From positions 1 through 19,186 of the forward strand of contig CAZCGE010000078.1 of assembly GCA_964498125.1 (NCBI GenBank): a DNA stretch of 19,186 bases. Reading direction: 5' to 3'. Shown piece after piece: positions 1-7,373 of this stretch. Within the stretch, counting starts at the first letter, position 1; every line of letters starts with the position of its first letter. Below the pieces are notes generated by a model. The model made no database searches and was not told the DNA's origin. It saw only the letters and a list, made by a program, of their open reading frames with translations. Origin of the DNA: CAMDBL01 sp964498125. Lineage in GTDB: Bacteria > Pseudomonadota > Alphaproteobacteria > Rhizobiales > Hyphomicrobiaceae. A program made the position numbers and the translations under genes.

Positions 1-1079
1 CGTGAATTAGACACGTACACCACATCCTTGTTACGCATCGACAGCTCGGTCGCCAGGAAGTAGGTCGCAGGATCGCGCAGATTGACCTCGTAGACGACGG
101 GGATGTGCGCGCTATCCGCGACCACGCATTTGGGATCGAGCTGCGCGGCGAAGTCCCTGTGCTCCGCGCGGAACAGAAACACCCAGCCAGGTTCGGCGCG
201 CTCGTCCAATAGGCCGCCGGCCTTGGCGATGCCCTCCGCCAGCGACACGCGCCACGCATCGAACGGCACCTGCCCCTGTCGGCTGACTGCTCCGAATGCA
301 AGGAATGTCTGCGGCTCGCGATAGACATAGAGCGTGTCGTGCGCGCGCACGTAGATATTGTTGGCCGGCTCCTGGATCAGCGCTGAGAATGGTGTGGCGG
401 CGGTCTTGCCAGCTCGCTCAATGAGAACCCACGATTCATGCCCCGCACCTCTGAGGCCGCCGGCTCGGGCGAGTGCGTCAAGCACGCGCTCACCGCTGGC
501 GCTGGCAGGGAACCGGACCGAGTTGCCAACCTCGCCGACCACGCTGATCATGGCGTCTCGCTGCTCGACAACGGTGACCACCGCCTGCGGGTCCAGAGCT
601 CGATTCTTGAGCGCGTCGACAATTGAGTTCTGCACCTGCACCGGAGTGCGACCGCGGGCCGGAAGCTGGCCGGCATACGGGATGGAGATGTTACCCTGGC
701 TATCGACGTGCTGATCCGGAATGACAAGGAAATTGCCCGTCCGGCTTCCGCCTTCTGCAGGGAAGAACAGTCCACCGGCCGACGATTCAAACAAGGTCAC
801 ACGGATCACGTCACCGATGCCGATCCGCAACGACGTTGGACCGCGGCGGTCCTCGAAGCGGCCTGCGAGACGCGGCTGGTTTTTGGAGAGCAGCTCGCCA
901 ATTCTCGGCGTGAGCAACACCAGGCAGTAGGGAAGGCTTTGATTCGTCTCGTCGCGGACATGGCCTGCCGCGGTCCGGTAGACGGACTCGCCCTGGGGAC
1001 CGGCGATCGGCAATCCACAAGCCGCCAACCCCAGCACCAAACAGACCACAATGGTCATAGCAACGATCGATTTGATCAT
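1..1079 (-). CDS. Wza/OPX-type polysaccharide export lipoprotein (3' end beyond window)
   Basis: Outer-membrane polysaccharide export (OPX) protein, expected to form the exit channel for capsule or exopolysaccharide. The minus frame is open from the ATG at 1079 to the window edge (359 codons seen). The N-terminus is a lipoprotein signal: MIKS, a hydrophobic stretch, then the lipobox LAAC with Cys at residue 21. A Poly_export-type domain follows (RIGIGDVIRVTLFE, then a segment with 'GNISIPYAGQLPARG'). Two SLBB-like repeats come next ('VVGEVGNSVRFPASASG' and 'FGAVSRQGQVPFDA'), and the visible part ends with MRNKDVVYVSNS, a hallmark of the family's C-terminal region. An upstream GGCGGG close to the ATG may be a weak ribosome site. 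The neighbours are galE and glycosyltransferases, so polymer export fits. The family is clear; the particular polymer is unknown. Confidence 0.9.
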   Translation of the reverse strand, partial: MIKSIVAMTIVVCLVLGLAACGLPIAGPQGESVYRTAAGHVRDETNQSLPYCLVLLTPRIGELLSKNQPRLAGRFEDRRGPTSLRIGIGDVIRVTLFESSAGGLFFPAEGGSRTGNFLVIPDQHVDSQGNISIPYAGQLPARGRTPVQVQNSIVDALKNRALDPQAVVTVVEQRDAMISVVGEVGNSVRFPASASGERVLDALARAGGLRGAGHESWVLIERAGKTAATPFSALIQEPANNIYVRAHDTLYVYREPQTFLAFGAVSRQGQVPFDAWRVSLAEGIAKAGGLLDERAEPGWVFLFRAEHRDFAAQLDPKCVVADSAHIPVVYEVNLRDPATYFLATELSMRNKDVVYVSNS

Positions 1080-1599
1080 GACCCGCCGTACTCTAAAGAA
1101 TTGCCATACTATTCATATGATTCTAAGTACTTTTAGCATAAGCCGGCGCGCCACGGAGACCGGGTCAAAGTTTTGCCGCAATGTGTATCGCTTCCGCAAC
1201 ACCTCTGGTCGTCGAGCTTCTTAGAACTCTGATGTTGAGACAACAGCATCCGAATACTATTCGAACAACTTCAATTGGCGTACTGCTTGTGGCCCGCCAG
1301 AAGCGAGAGCACCCACGCGCCGATCGCGTCGCGAACCTCTGGCGCGTTTGGGCTCGTGTAGCGCAGCGGGTCGTCAGAGAATGCGGCGTCGAACCGGGCC
1401 GAAACCTTCAAGAACTCGGCGAAATCAACGATCTGCCCGAGCGGTGTTCTTCACGGGGCCGGCCAAAGTGTCGAACATCATGGCCCTGAAGCCACAGGCA
1501 CCTCACCCGGAGCATGAGGGCTCATCGGAAGGGGATCGTGCGGCTTACCCCTGATAATGCGCGTTTCTTCCCTGATCCGCATGCAAGCTACTGCCGGTC
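1080..1599. other. Gene-poor stretch upstream of the export lipoprotein
   Basis: About 520 bp without an intact gene. It holds an AT-rich patch at about 1095-1140 that probably contains the promoter of the export lipoprotein, a transposase fossil (1271-1481) and one copy of an imperfect repeat shared with the region upstream of galE (1536-1610). The plus-strand reading frames here do not resemble any protein I recognise, and the minus strand makes better sense of the sequence. I see no convincing terminator after galE. Confidence 0.6.
1271..1481 (-). pseudogene. Transposase N-terminal fossil (frameshifted)
   Basis: On the minus strand, an ATG at 1481 begins MMFDTLAGPVKNTARADR and then stops. 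A +1-shifted frame continues as IVDFAEFLKVSARFDAAF, then SDDPLRYTSPNAP, EVRDAIGAWVLSLLAGHKQY and a stop at 1271-1273. From memory, this pattern (a short N-terminus, then 'YTSPNAPEVRD..G..VLS.LAGHKQYA') matches the start of IS transposases of the DDE type in rhizobia and Burkholderia. The catalytic part is absent, so this is a relic. I could not assign the IS family with certainty, and no terminal inverted repeats were found. Confidence 0.5.
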
Positions 1600-1610
1600 T
1601 TAGGATGAAC
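1536..1610. repeat. Copy A of an imperfect ~75-bp direct repeat
   Basis: This stretch aligns with 2803-2876 in the same orientation. Shared blocks include TCGTGC, CTGATA, TTCTTCCC, GATCCGCAT, AAGC, ACTGCCGG and GATGAA, with a few substitutions and small gaps. Copy A overlaps the last codons and stop of galE and extends about 65 bp past it in the direction of transcription. Its role is unknown; a dispersed intergenic repeat or a shared regulatory site are both possible. Confidence 0.7.
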
Positions 1611-2580
1611 CGAGCTTGCCCTCCCATGCAAGTGCGTGACTGACAATCGTCTCCAGATCGTCAAGCTGGGGCGACCACCTCAAGCCGGCGCGGATCTTGG
1701 CGTTGTCCGCGACGATCTCGGGCGAATCTCCGGGCCGGCGGGCGGAATAGCGAACAGGAAACTCCCGGCCCGAGACCCGCTTGACGGCATCGAGAACCTC
1801 CAGCACGGTGAAGCCGCGCGAGTACCCGCAATTAAACACGTCGGACTTGCCGTCGTGCTCGAGATAATCAAGCGCGGCCACGTGCGCGCGCGCCAAATCC
1901 GTCACGTGAATGAAATCGCGAATGCAGGTCCCATCGCGTGTCGGGTAGTCGGTTCCGAACACCTCCATGCCGCCGCGCAAACCGAGCGCGGTCTCGCAGG
2001 CAACCTTGATGAGATGGGTGGCGCCCTTCGTCGATTGACCGGTCCGTGCCAGCGGATCGGCGCCGGCAACATTGAAGTAGCGCAGGGCAACATACCGGAA
2101 GTCATGCGCGACCGCGGTGTCCGAGAGCATGACCTCCGTCATGAGCTTCGAGGCGCCATAGGGCGACATCGGCTGCAGGGGCGCGGTCTCCGCAACGGGG
2201 TTCGACGCCGGCGCGCCATAGACCGCGGCGGTCGAGGAGAAGATGAAGCGCTTAATTCCGCTGGCCACGGCCGACGCGATCAGCGCGCGCGATTTGACGG
2301 TGTTGTTCAGATAGTAGCCCAAGGGGTCGGCGACTGAATCCGGCACGATGATCGAGCCCGCGAAATGAATGATGGCCTCGATCCGGTAGGTTCTCACCAG
2401 CTCCTTGACGAGGCCCTCGTCCGCGATGTCACCGGCGACGATGCTAGCAGCACTCGGGACTGCCCAAGCGAATCCCGTGCTCAAATTGTCGAGCACGATC
2501 ACATTTCGGCCAGCGTCTATCAGATCGTGGACGACATGGCTGCCGATATAGCCCGCGCCGCCTGTCACCAGAATGCCCAT
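1600..2580 (-). CDS. galE: UDP-glucose 4-epimerase
   Basis: Interconverts UDP-glucose and UDP-galactose in the cytoplasm, supplying galactose donors for polysaccharide. The 326-residue protein is an extended SDR with the NAD-binding motif GGAGYIGSH (residues 7-15), 'HFAGSIIVPDSV', the SSTAAVYG segment (115-122) and the catalytic Y141xxxK145 (YGASK). The length is normal for GalE. The frame opens five codons further upstream, but I chose the ATG at 2580 because GGGAG lies about 8 nt before it and because the protein then begins MGILVTGGAG, as usual for the family. It lies between the export lipoprotein and the phosphopantetheinyl transferase on the same strand, with about 310 bp of non-coding sequence upstream. 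A UDP-sugar epimerase of slightly different specificity cannot be excluded. Confidence 0.93.
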   Translation of the reverse strand: MGILVTGGAGYIGSHVVHDLIDAGRNVIVLDNLSTGFAWAVPSAASIVAGDIADEGLVKELVRTYRIEAIIHFAGSIIVPDSVADPLGYYLNNTVKSRALIASAVASGIKRFIFSSTAAVYGAPASNPVAETAPLQPMSPYGASKLMTEVMLSDTAVAHDFRYVALRYFNVAGADPLARTGQSTKGATHLIKVACETALGLRGGMEVFGTDYPTRDGTCIRDFIHVTDLARAHVAALDYLEHDGKSDVFNCGYSRGFTVLEVLDAVKRVSGREFPVRYSARRPGDSPEIVADNAKIRAGLRWSPQLDDLETIVSHALAWEGKLGSS

Positions 2581-2657
2581 GTCGATCTCCCACAAGTTTC
2601 GATCTCACACTCGAGAGTCAGACGAAACCGGCTCCACCGTTGCTGCAGCGAAGTCAT

Positions 2658-2756
2658 CTACACGAAATTTGATGCATATTGCTCGCGGAAGGCGCCGTCG
2701 AGTTGATCGGTGAACGGTTTGACCAGATAGGACAGTGCGGTAGGGGCCCTGTAGCC
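2658..2756 (-). pseudogene. C-terminal fossil of an HlyD/PrsE-type type I secretion adaptor
   Basis: A 32-codon minus frame reads GYRAPTALSYLVKPF, then TDQLDGAFREQYASNFV and a TAG. The pattern 'TALSYLVKP..DQ...AFRE' near a C-terminus is typical of membrane-fusion proteins of the HlyD/PrsE family (from memory). The frame is closed directly upstream, so only the tail survives, about 80 bp before galE. It suggests that a type I secretion adaptor gene once preceded galE here and was deleted. The match is short, so confidence is modest. Confidence 0.4.
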
Positions 2757-2802
2757 AAAGGCGCCTCAATTGGCTGTTGCTGACCCGGCCATTTGAAAAA
2801 AT

Positions 2803-2830
2803 TCGTGCATCATGCTTCTGATATGCACGA
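2803..2830. promoter_or_regulatory. Inverted repeat TCGTGCAT-N12-ATGCACGA
   Basis: The arms TCGTGCAT (2803-2810) and ATGCACGA (2823-2830) are perfect complements separated by 12 nt. They sit at one edge of copy B of the imperfect repeat, about 220 bp upstream of galE. No T-run follows, so an operator or structural element is more likely than a terminator. In copy A the corresponding bases are only partly conserved. Confidence 0.4.
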
Positions 2831-2876
2831 TTCTTCCCCGATCCGCATTTAAGCAACTGCCGGCTTTGTGATGAAA
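2803..2876. repeat. Copy B of an imperfect ~75-bp direct repeat
   Basis: Aligns with 1536-1610 in the same orientation (see copy A). This copy lies just after the stop codon of the phosphopantetheinyl transferase gene in the direction of transcription. Both copies therefore follow the 3' end of a minus-strand gene and precede a long untranslated stretch before the next gene (galE here, the export lipoprotein for copy A). Confidence 0.7.
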
Positions 2877-2893
2877 ATTTCTTGGTCCTTTGT

Positions 2894-3640
2894 TCAATCA
2901 ATCTGCCGGAGGCAAGTCCGTTGTCGGTCCGTCACGGCAGCGACGGCGACGATCGTCTGAGCGTTGGGGCGCGTCTCGAACAGGGACCACCGACTGGATG
3001 CCTCTGGGTCGCCATCAAGCCGCAGCAGCCGCGGGGATTCATCGGCGGCGATCGACACGTCAAAGGAGGCGAGGCTCAGCGTCAGTCCGACGCCAGTTGC
3101 CTTCAGGACCGCCTCCTTGCGGGTCCAGCATCGAAAGAAGCCGTCGAGCCATTGCTCATCGGGCAGTGCTTCAAGTGCGGCAATCTCGGCAGCGCCGAAG
3201 AAGCGCCGCGCAAGCCCACGCTCGACCATCCTAACCTTCTCGATGTCCACCCCGACCTCTACGTCATGTGAGACCGCCAGGGCAGCTTGATCGTCCGAAT
3301 GCGACAGGTTGAAGTGGGGCGCCGGCCCATCGAGTGACAGCCGCGGCTTGCCGTGCTCGCCGTAGGCAAAGCGGAGCTCACCCGCGGGCACCCCCACGTA
3401 TCCCGCCAATATTTCGCGCAGCCGACCGTGTCCCACCCGGAAGCGGTCGCGATCGTGCGCGAAAACAAAACGATCCGCTCGGGATCGCTCGTCAGGGGAA
3501 AGATGACGCGAGAGCGCCTCGCGCTCGGGTTCGCTCAGGTCGAGCTGCAGGATATGCAGGTCGATGATGGTATGCCCGTTGCCGGTTGCATGCTCGCTGG
3601 CTCTGTCAGGCGGACGCCTCGGCATCTGTGGAGTGGGCAT
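2894..3640 (-). CDS. Sfp-type 4'-phosphopantetheinyl transferase
   Basis: Transfers phosphopantetheine from CoA to a serine of carrier proteins, activating polyketide, peptide or fatty-acid synthases. The 248-residue length suits the Sfp/Gsp family. Family motifs are GKPRL (97-101), FNLSHSDD (110-117), VGVDIE (129-134, with metal-binding D132 and E134) and WTRKEAVLKATG (172-183, with E176 and K180). The start at 3640 lies only 5 nt after the stop of the hydrolase gene, so the two are almost certainly co-transcribed. The ribosome site is weak, in keeping with translational coupling. The first 20 residues are unconserved in appearance, and the internal Met6 is another possible start. No carrier-protein or synthase gene is visible in the window, so the target is unknown. 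Confidence 0.92.
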   Translation of the reverse strand: MPTPQMPRRPPDRASEHATGNGHTIIDLHILQLDLSEPEREALSRHLSPDERSRADRFVFAHDRDRFRVGHGRLREILAGYVGVPAGELRFAYGEHGKPRLSLDGPAPHFNLSHSDDQAALAVSHDVEVGVDIEKVRMVERGLARRFFGAAEIAALEALPDEQWLDGFFRCWTRKEAVLKATGVGLTLSLASFDVSIAADESPRLLRLDGDPEASSRWSLFETRPNAQTIVAVAAVTDRQRTCLRQID

Positions 3641-3645
3641 GGCGG

Positions 3646-4872
3646 CTACCGTGACCGCGTCGCGGCGGCGGCCAGGAACTCGACGCCGGGGAAGGGAGGC
3701 GGATTTTGCGACAGCAGCGGCCGATGGCGCAGCCCGCGCAAATGCCAGTCGAAGAACGCCAGCAGGTAGGAATCCTGGATCTCCTGCAGGCGAAGCCGGT
3801 CAGTCGATGTTCGGCGCCAGTGCTTCAAATAGCTGGTCAGTGACGGAGAGAATAGCGCGTCCATGAAATCCACGTGGTCCACCTGCTTGAACAGCAGGGC
3901 TATCGTATCGGAGCGCCGGGCCTGCAGCAGCAGCTGCGCCCGATCGGCGAGGTCCAGCCGGGCGTTGTTCCTGCGAGCGGCAATGCTGCTGGTCGCATCG
4001 GCCTCGAGTGAGGGCACGTCGCTGTTGAGCACGAGGTAGGGCTTGGCGATAATCGTCGCCGCGGCGTCGCCGTATAGGGTGCCATCCAAGTTTGCCACCG
4101 CGATGAGACGGGGCTCGCCGAGCGCGCTCTCGGCCGCGACCGCGCCGCCGAAAGAAAAGCCCAGCATGCCGGCTCGCGAGTGGTCGATGCTGCCGCGCGA
4201 CAACGGTACCCCGCCGGTTTTATCGAGCGCCGCCAAGCCGTCCAGCGTGGCGGAGACCCGGGCGGACATCAACTTCAGCCTGGTGTTGGCGGCGGTCATC
4301 GTGCGGCGGACCGCCTCGTCCGACGACAGGTCGAATGCCACGACATCCAATCCCGTCTCTCGGCCTTCCTCACGGTCGATTGGCGCAAAACCGATGTCGT
4401 CAATGGCGGCAACGACGTAGCCATGGCTGGCAAGGTTGGCGAGCGCAAACGTGTTGTCATGGCGAGGGCCGCCCCAACCTGGGGCGTAGACGAGGAGAGG
4501 GAACGGCGTGCTAGCGGTTGCAACTGGCGCACCGACCTCGGCTCCGGCCCGGGCGCGCTGGTTGAGGCCCATGCCCACCACGCCGGCGCCCGGGCGTTGC
4601 GCCGGGGCATCTCGACGAGATGTGGGATACCAAAGGTCGACCAGCATGTGTCGAGATGCGGCCGAATTCGATGCCGTGAGCGGGACAGAGATGGTCGAGC
4701 GGCCAACGCCGAACGGCCCCGACGGGGACGGCAACACCGACCCGGCAATCGTAATCTGGGGCATTGCTCGATAAACGGCCCTGGCCCAGGAATATACGGT
4801 GCTATATCCAAGCAAGAGCGACACGGCAGCCAAGACTCCAAGTGCGGCAATTGCCGCCATCAATCTTTGCAT
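3646..4872 (-). CDS. Membrane-anchored or exported alpha/beta hydrolase (PAF-acetylhydrolase-like)
   Basis: Predicted serine esterase or lipase of 408 residues. The N-terminus (about residues 5-30) is hydrophobic, either a signal peptide or a membrane anchor, so it probably acts in the envelope. 'LVDLWYPTS' (77-85), 'FPLLVYAPGWGG' (124-135) and 'LASHGYVVAAIDD' (147-159) match the PAF-AH/dienelactone-hydrolase fold. The nucleophile elbow is GFSFGG with S240. D263 in NLDG and H333 in DHVDF are likely to complete the triad. The frame continues upstream to 5115, but that part overlaps the glycosyltransferase gene. I chose the ATG at 4872 because GGAG lies about 9 nt before it. It stands 64 nt after the glycosyltransferase and 5 nt before the transferase gene, in one operon. 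The substrate is unknown; removal of acyl or acetyl groups from a lipid or polymer is inference. Confidence 0.8.
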   Translation of the reverse strand: MQRLMAAIAALGVLAAVSLLLGYSTVYSWARAVYRAMPQITIAGSVLPSPSGPFGVGRSTISVPLTASNSAASRHMLVDLWYPTSRRDAPAQRPGAGVVGMGLNQRARAGAEVGAPVATASTPFPLLVYAPGWGGPRHDNTFALANLASHGYVVAAIDDIGFAPIDREEGRETGLDVVAFDLSSDEAVRRTMTAANTRLKLMSARVSATLDGLAALDKTGGVPLSRGSIDHSRAGMLGFSFGGAVAAESALGEPRLIAVANLDGTLYGDAAATIIAKPYLVLNSDVPSLEADATSSIAARRNNARLDLADRAQLLLQARRSDTIALLFKQVDHVDFMDALFSPSLTSYLKHWRRTSTDRLRLQEIQDSYLLAFFDWHLRGLRHRPLLSQNPPPFPGVEFLAAAATRSR

Positions 4873-4936
4873 TCGTGTTGCTCCACGAACGATGCAGCCG
4901 ATGACGACCGTCCGGCGCGTGGCTTGGAAGCATTGA

Positions 4937-6118
4937 TCAGGGGCTGACCTCATGGCGCCCAGCAGCGGTCTGCCACAGGGCGACCAGTCGCTCCATGAAG
5001 ACACTCTGGTCATAGCGCTCTTTGTGGTCTTGCCGGGCCGTCTCCCCGAGACGCTGGCGCAGTTGCGGATCCTCGACCAGGCGCAAGATTGCGGCGGCGA
5101 TGGCATCGACATCACCCGGTTCGACCAGCAATCCGTTGCGCTCGTTCTGTACCACGTCGACCACCGCGTTGACGGGCGTTGCGATCACCGCAATGCCGGC
5201 GGAAAATGCCTCGATGATAGCCATCGGCAGACCCTCGGAGAACGAGGGCAGGATGAACACGTCGGTTTCTTCCAGGAGGCGGTCGACATCCTCCGATTGC
5301 AGCCATCCAGGGATCGAGACGCGGTCGGCGAGCCCCAGCGCGGCGATGCGTGCCCGGCTTGTCGCAACGTCTCCATCTCCTGCGAGTGTGGCAGTCCATC
5401 CCGGGCGGGATTGCAGCTGCCCCAGGGCCTCGATCAACTGAGGCGTGCCCTTGAGCGACCCGAGCCGGCCCAGAAAAGTGATGCGAATGGGCTGATCTGC
5501 GCCTCGCCTGGTGGTGCGTGCCGCCCGCGCTGGCGTTGCATTGGGCAGGATGGAAACCTTCGGCAGCACGTCCGGCAGCCGGCTCTCGAACAGCTCGCGA
5601 TAGACGTTGCCAAGCACGATGATGCGGGCGCTATGGCGCATGAAGGTATCGATCAAGGCGGCGAGCCTCGGGCTGGCGCTGTTCCAAAATGGCCCAAAAC
5701 GTCCGGAATGGATGTGGACCAGGTACGGAACCCCGAAGTGCCGCGCGATCCGCGACAGCACATATTTGCGGTAGAAGCTGCCGAATGCCGCGACATTGAG
5801 ATGGAGTAGCTGGATACGTCCGAGCATGCACAGGAGGATCAGTCGCGCGACCGCGGTTGCGAACACCAGGCTGCCCCAAATCTGTCCGCGCTCGCCTCTC
5901 ACCGTCAGGCGCAAAACTCGCGCGGACTCGTTTGCTTCACTGTTTATGCGTTCGACGATGAGGTCCGTTAGCCGGTCCATGCCACCGCGCCCGCCGGCTC
6001 CGAATGGTGTTGCAATGACGACCGTCATCGACATGTCGGCCAATGGGCGGGACGCCATTGTGTGAAAGGCAGCGTCACTCAGGTGGATTTTCGAGCCCTT
6101 TTCCAGTGTGGTCGTCAT
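4937..6118 (-). CDS. GT4-family glycosyltransferase (GT-B fold)
   Basis: Retaining glycosyltransferase expected to add a sugar from a nucleotide-sugar donor to a lipid-linked polysaccharide precursor at the inner face of the cytoplasmic membrane. The 393-residue length is normal. The N-terminal half has the glycine-rich loop GGRGGM (42-47) and the C-terminal half has 'FLGRLGSLKG' (215-224). The donor-site motif SEGLPMAIIEAFSAG (294-308) gives the E-x7-E pair E295/E303. GGAG stands about 7 nt before the ATG. It is the first gene of a minus-strand operon with the hydrolase and the phosphopantetheinyl transferase, and it is divergent from the deacetylase gene across about 350 bp. Donor and acceptor cannot be read from sequence. 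Confidence 0.9.
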   Translation of the reverse strand: MTTTLEKGSKIHLSDAAFHTMASRPLADMSMTVVIATPFGAGGRGGMDRLTDLIVERINSEANESARVLRLTVRGERGQIWGSLVFATAVARLILLCMLGRIQLLHLNVAAFGSFYRKYVLSRIARHFGVPYLVHIHSGRFGPFWNSASPRLAALIDTFMRHSARIIVLGNVYRELFESRLPDVLPKVSILPNATPARAARTTRRGADQPIRITFLGRLGSLKGTPQLIEALGQLQSRPGWTATLAGDGDVATSRARIAALGLADRVSIPGWLQSEDVDRLLEETDVFILPSFSEGLPMAIIEAFSAGIAVIATPVNAVVDVVQNERNGLLVEPGDVDAIAAAILRLVEDPQLRQRLGETARQDHKERYDQSVFMERLVALWQTAAGRHEVSP

Positions 6119-6474
6119 CGAAAACTCCGACGGCGTTGAACGGCTGAATTATGAGTCCAGGGCCCTGACCGTGGCGGGAAAGGCAAACGCGCCTCGCGTC
6201 TGGAGCGAGCATGTCGAGGCGAAGGCATCTGACCGGCGCGGATGGCCCAAGCCAAACACACCGAACGAATCCGTGCTCCCGTCCACGACCGAACACCAGC
6301 ATGTAATGCGCCAGAGCGGTCGCTGAACTGCCATGATCCGCACGCCAGCGTGATTAATAATGAATTTATAACCCTCTCTTATGATGTCAGTGATTGCGCG
6401 CTTGCGCAAGGCACGCAATTGCTATTGTAAATTGGAAATTCCAGCATTGCCCAGCGTTGTGCGGGGCGGCACGC
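6119..6474. promoter_or_regulatory. Divergent promoter region between the GT4 and deacetylase genes
   Basis: 356 bp separating two divergent transcription units. The part from about 6345 to 6460 is clearly more AT-rich than its surroundings, including ATTAATAATGAATTTATAA around 6351-6370, and is the likely site of both promoters. An inverted repeat, TTGCGC (6394-6399) and GCGCAA (6404-6409) around GCTT, could be an operator. I could not place -35/-10 boxes with confidence. Short reading frames here look like chance. Confidence 0.5.
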
Positions 6475-7368
6475 ATGGAGCCGTCGGTGAATACAGACGT
6501 GTGGCGGTCCACAAAGCTCGAGCTCAGCAGATGGGCTGCCAAAGGAAGAGCGGCGCAATTCTGGATCCGTGATGACGACGCTTGCGACGTGACGCCCCAA
6601 CTCGAGCGTCTTGCGGGATTCGCGCGGCGTCACGGCATTGGCGTCGGATTGGCCGTGGTCCCGGCGAAGATGACTGATGCGCTCATCGGCTACCTGCGGG
6701 AACCAGAATCGCCCTTCTTGCCGCTATGTCACGGTTGGAACCATTCAAACCACGGAACCGCAGCCGAACCGGGCGAGTTCGGACCGGATCGCCCCTATGC
6801 CATGTTGCAGGCGGATGCCGTTCGCGCACGAGACACGTATGCCGTCAGCTTCGGCGCCGCGCCGCCAATCTTCGTGCCTCCCTTCGGACGCATCTCGGAC
6901 GAGCTGGCAGCCGCGCTGGGTGACCTCGGTTTTGCCGCGATCTCGAACGGCCACACTCTTTTCGAGGCCCGGCTGGTTCGTGTGCATGGCTGGACCGGGC
7001 TGCTGCCGGCCAACCCGCTGGGGCGGAGCCGGCAAAGGCGCCTCGATGCGCATATCGATCCAATCGATTGGCGTGCCAAGACGGCTCGGTCACGCGATAT
7101 CATCGAGCAACGTCTGCTCGGCGAGCTGCGAGCCAGACGCAAGCGATACATCGCGCAGGCAAGACCGATCGGCATACTGATGCATCACCTGGTGCATGAC
7201 GAGGCGGTTTGGTCCGTTTGCGATGAGCTCGTCAGTCTGCTGCGGAGCGAACCGGGTGCGGCATTTCCAGATCTCGCGCAATTGTTGGCAATTGCGCCGC
7301 CCGCGGCACTCACCAATACCCCGCGTCCTGCAACAGACCGCACGACCACTTCTGCCGGCAAGGGATAA
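6475..7368 (+). CDS. NodB-like polysaccharide deacetylase
   Basis: Predicted carbohydrate esterase of the polysaccharide deacetylase superfamily, removing acetyl groups from an amino sugar or polymer. The catalytic-base/metal motif appears as RDDDA (32-36) and the zinc motif as HGWNHSNH (86-93, H86-x3-H90). FVPPFGRIS (133-141) corresponds to motif 3, and a late 'LMHHLVHD' carries the final His. The frame opens upstream at 6394, but those 27 codons lie in the AT-rich promoter region. I chose the ATG at 6475, which has a GGGGCGG stretch just before it. No signal peptide is visible, so it may act in the cytoplasm on a precursor. The GT2 gene follows 5 nt after its stop, in one operon. The deacetylase family is clear; the substrate is not. 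Confidence 0.82.
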   Translation: MEPSVNTDVWRSTKLELSRWAAKGRAAQFWIRDDDACDVTPQLERLAGFARRHGIGVGLAVVPAKMTDALIGYLREPESPFLPLCHGWNHSNHGTAAEPGEFGPDRPYAMLQADAVRARDTYAVSFGAAPPIFVPPFGRISDELAAALGDLGFAAISNGHTLFEARLVRVHGWTGLLPANPLGRSRQRRLDAHIDPIDWRAKTARSRDIIEQRLLGELRARRKRYIAQARPIGILMHHLVHDEAVWSVCDELVSLLRSEPGAAFPDLAQLLAIAPPAALTNTPRPATDRTTTSAGKG

Positions 7369-7373
7369 CGACT

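Larger units (their letters stand above)
2581..2893. other. Intergenic region between the transferase gene and galE
   Basis: 313 bp with no intact gene. It contains a C-terminal fossil of an HlyD-type adaptor (2658-2756), an inverted repeat (2803-2830) and copy B of the imperfect repeat (2803-2876). It must also hold whatever promoter galE has of its own. A 98-codon minus-strand frame crosses it, but its composition does not look coding and it overlaps the end of the transferase gene. Confidence 0.6.

Noticed and set aside
708..1136. Plus-strand 142-codon frame
   Set aside because: It lies antisense to the clear export lipoprotein, which has a lipobox and family motifs; the plus frame has none.
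1636..2337. Long plus-strand frame of 233 codons
   Set aside because: It is antisense to galE, an artefact of high-GC codon use.
4180..4947. Plus-strand 255-codon frame
   Set aside because: Antisense to the hydrolase gene, whose triad and fold motifs are clear on the minus strand.
4952..5809. Plus-strand 285-codon frame
   Set aside because: Antisense to the GT4 gene with its E-x7-E motif; composition is rich in Asp, Gln and Arg without family motifs.
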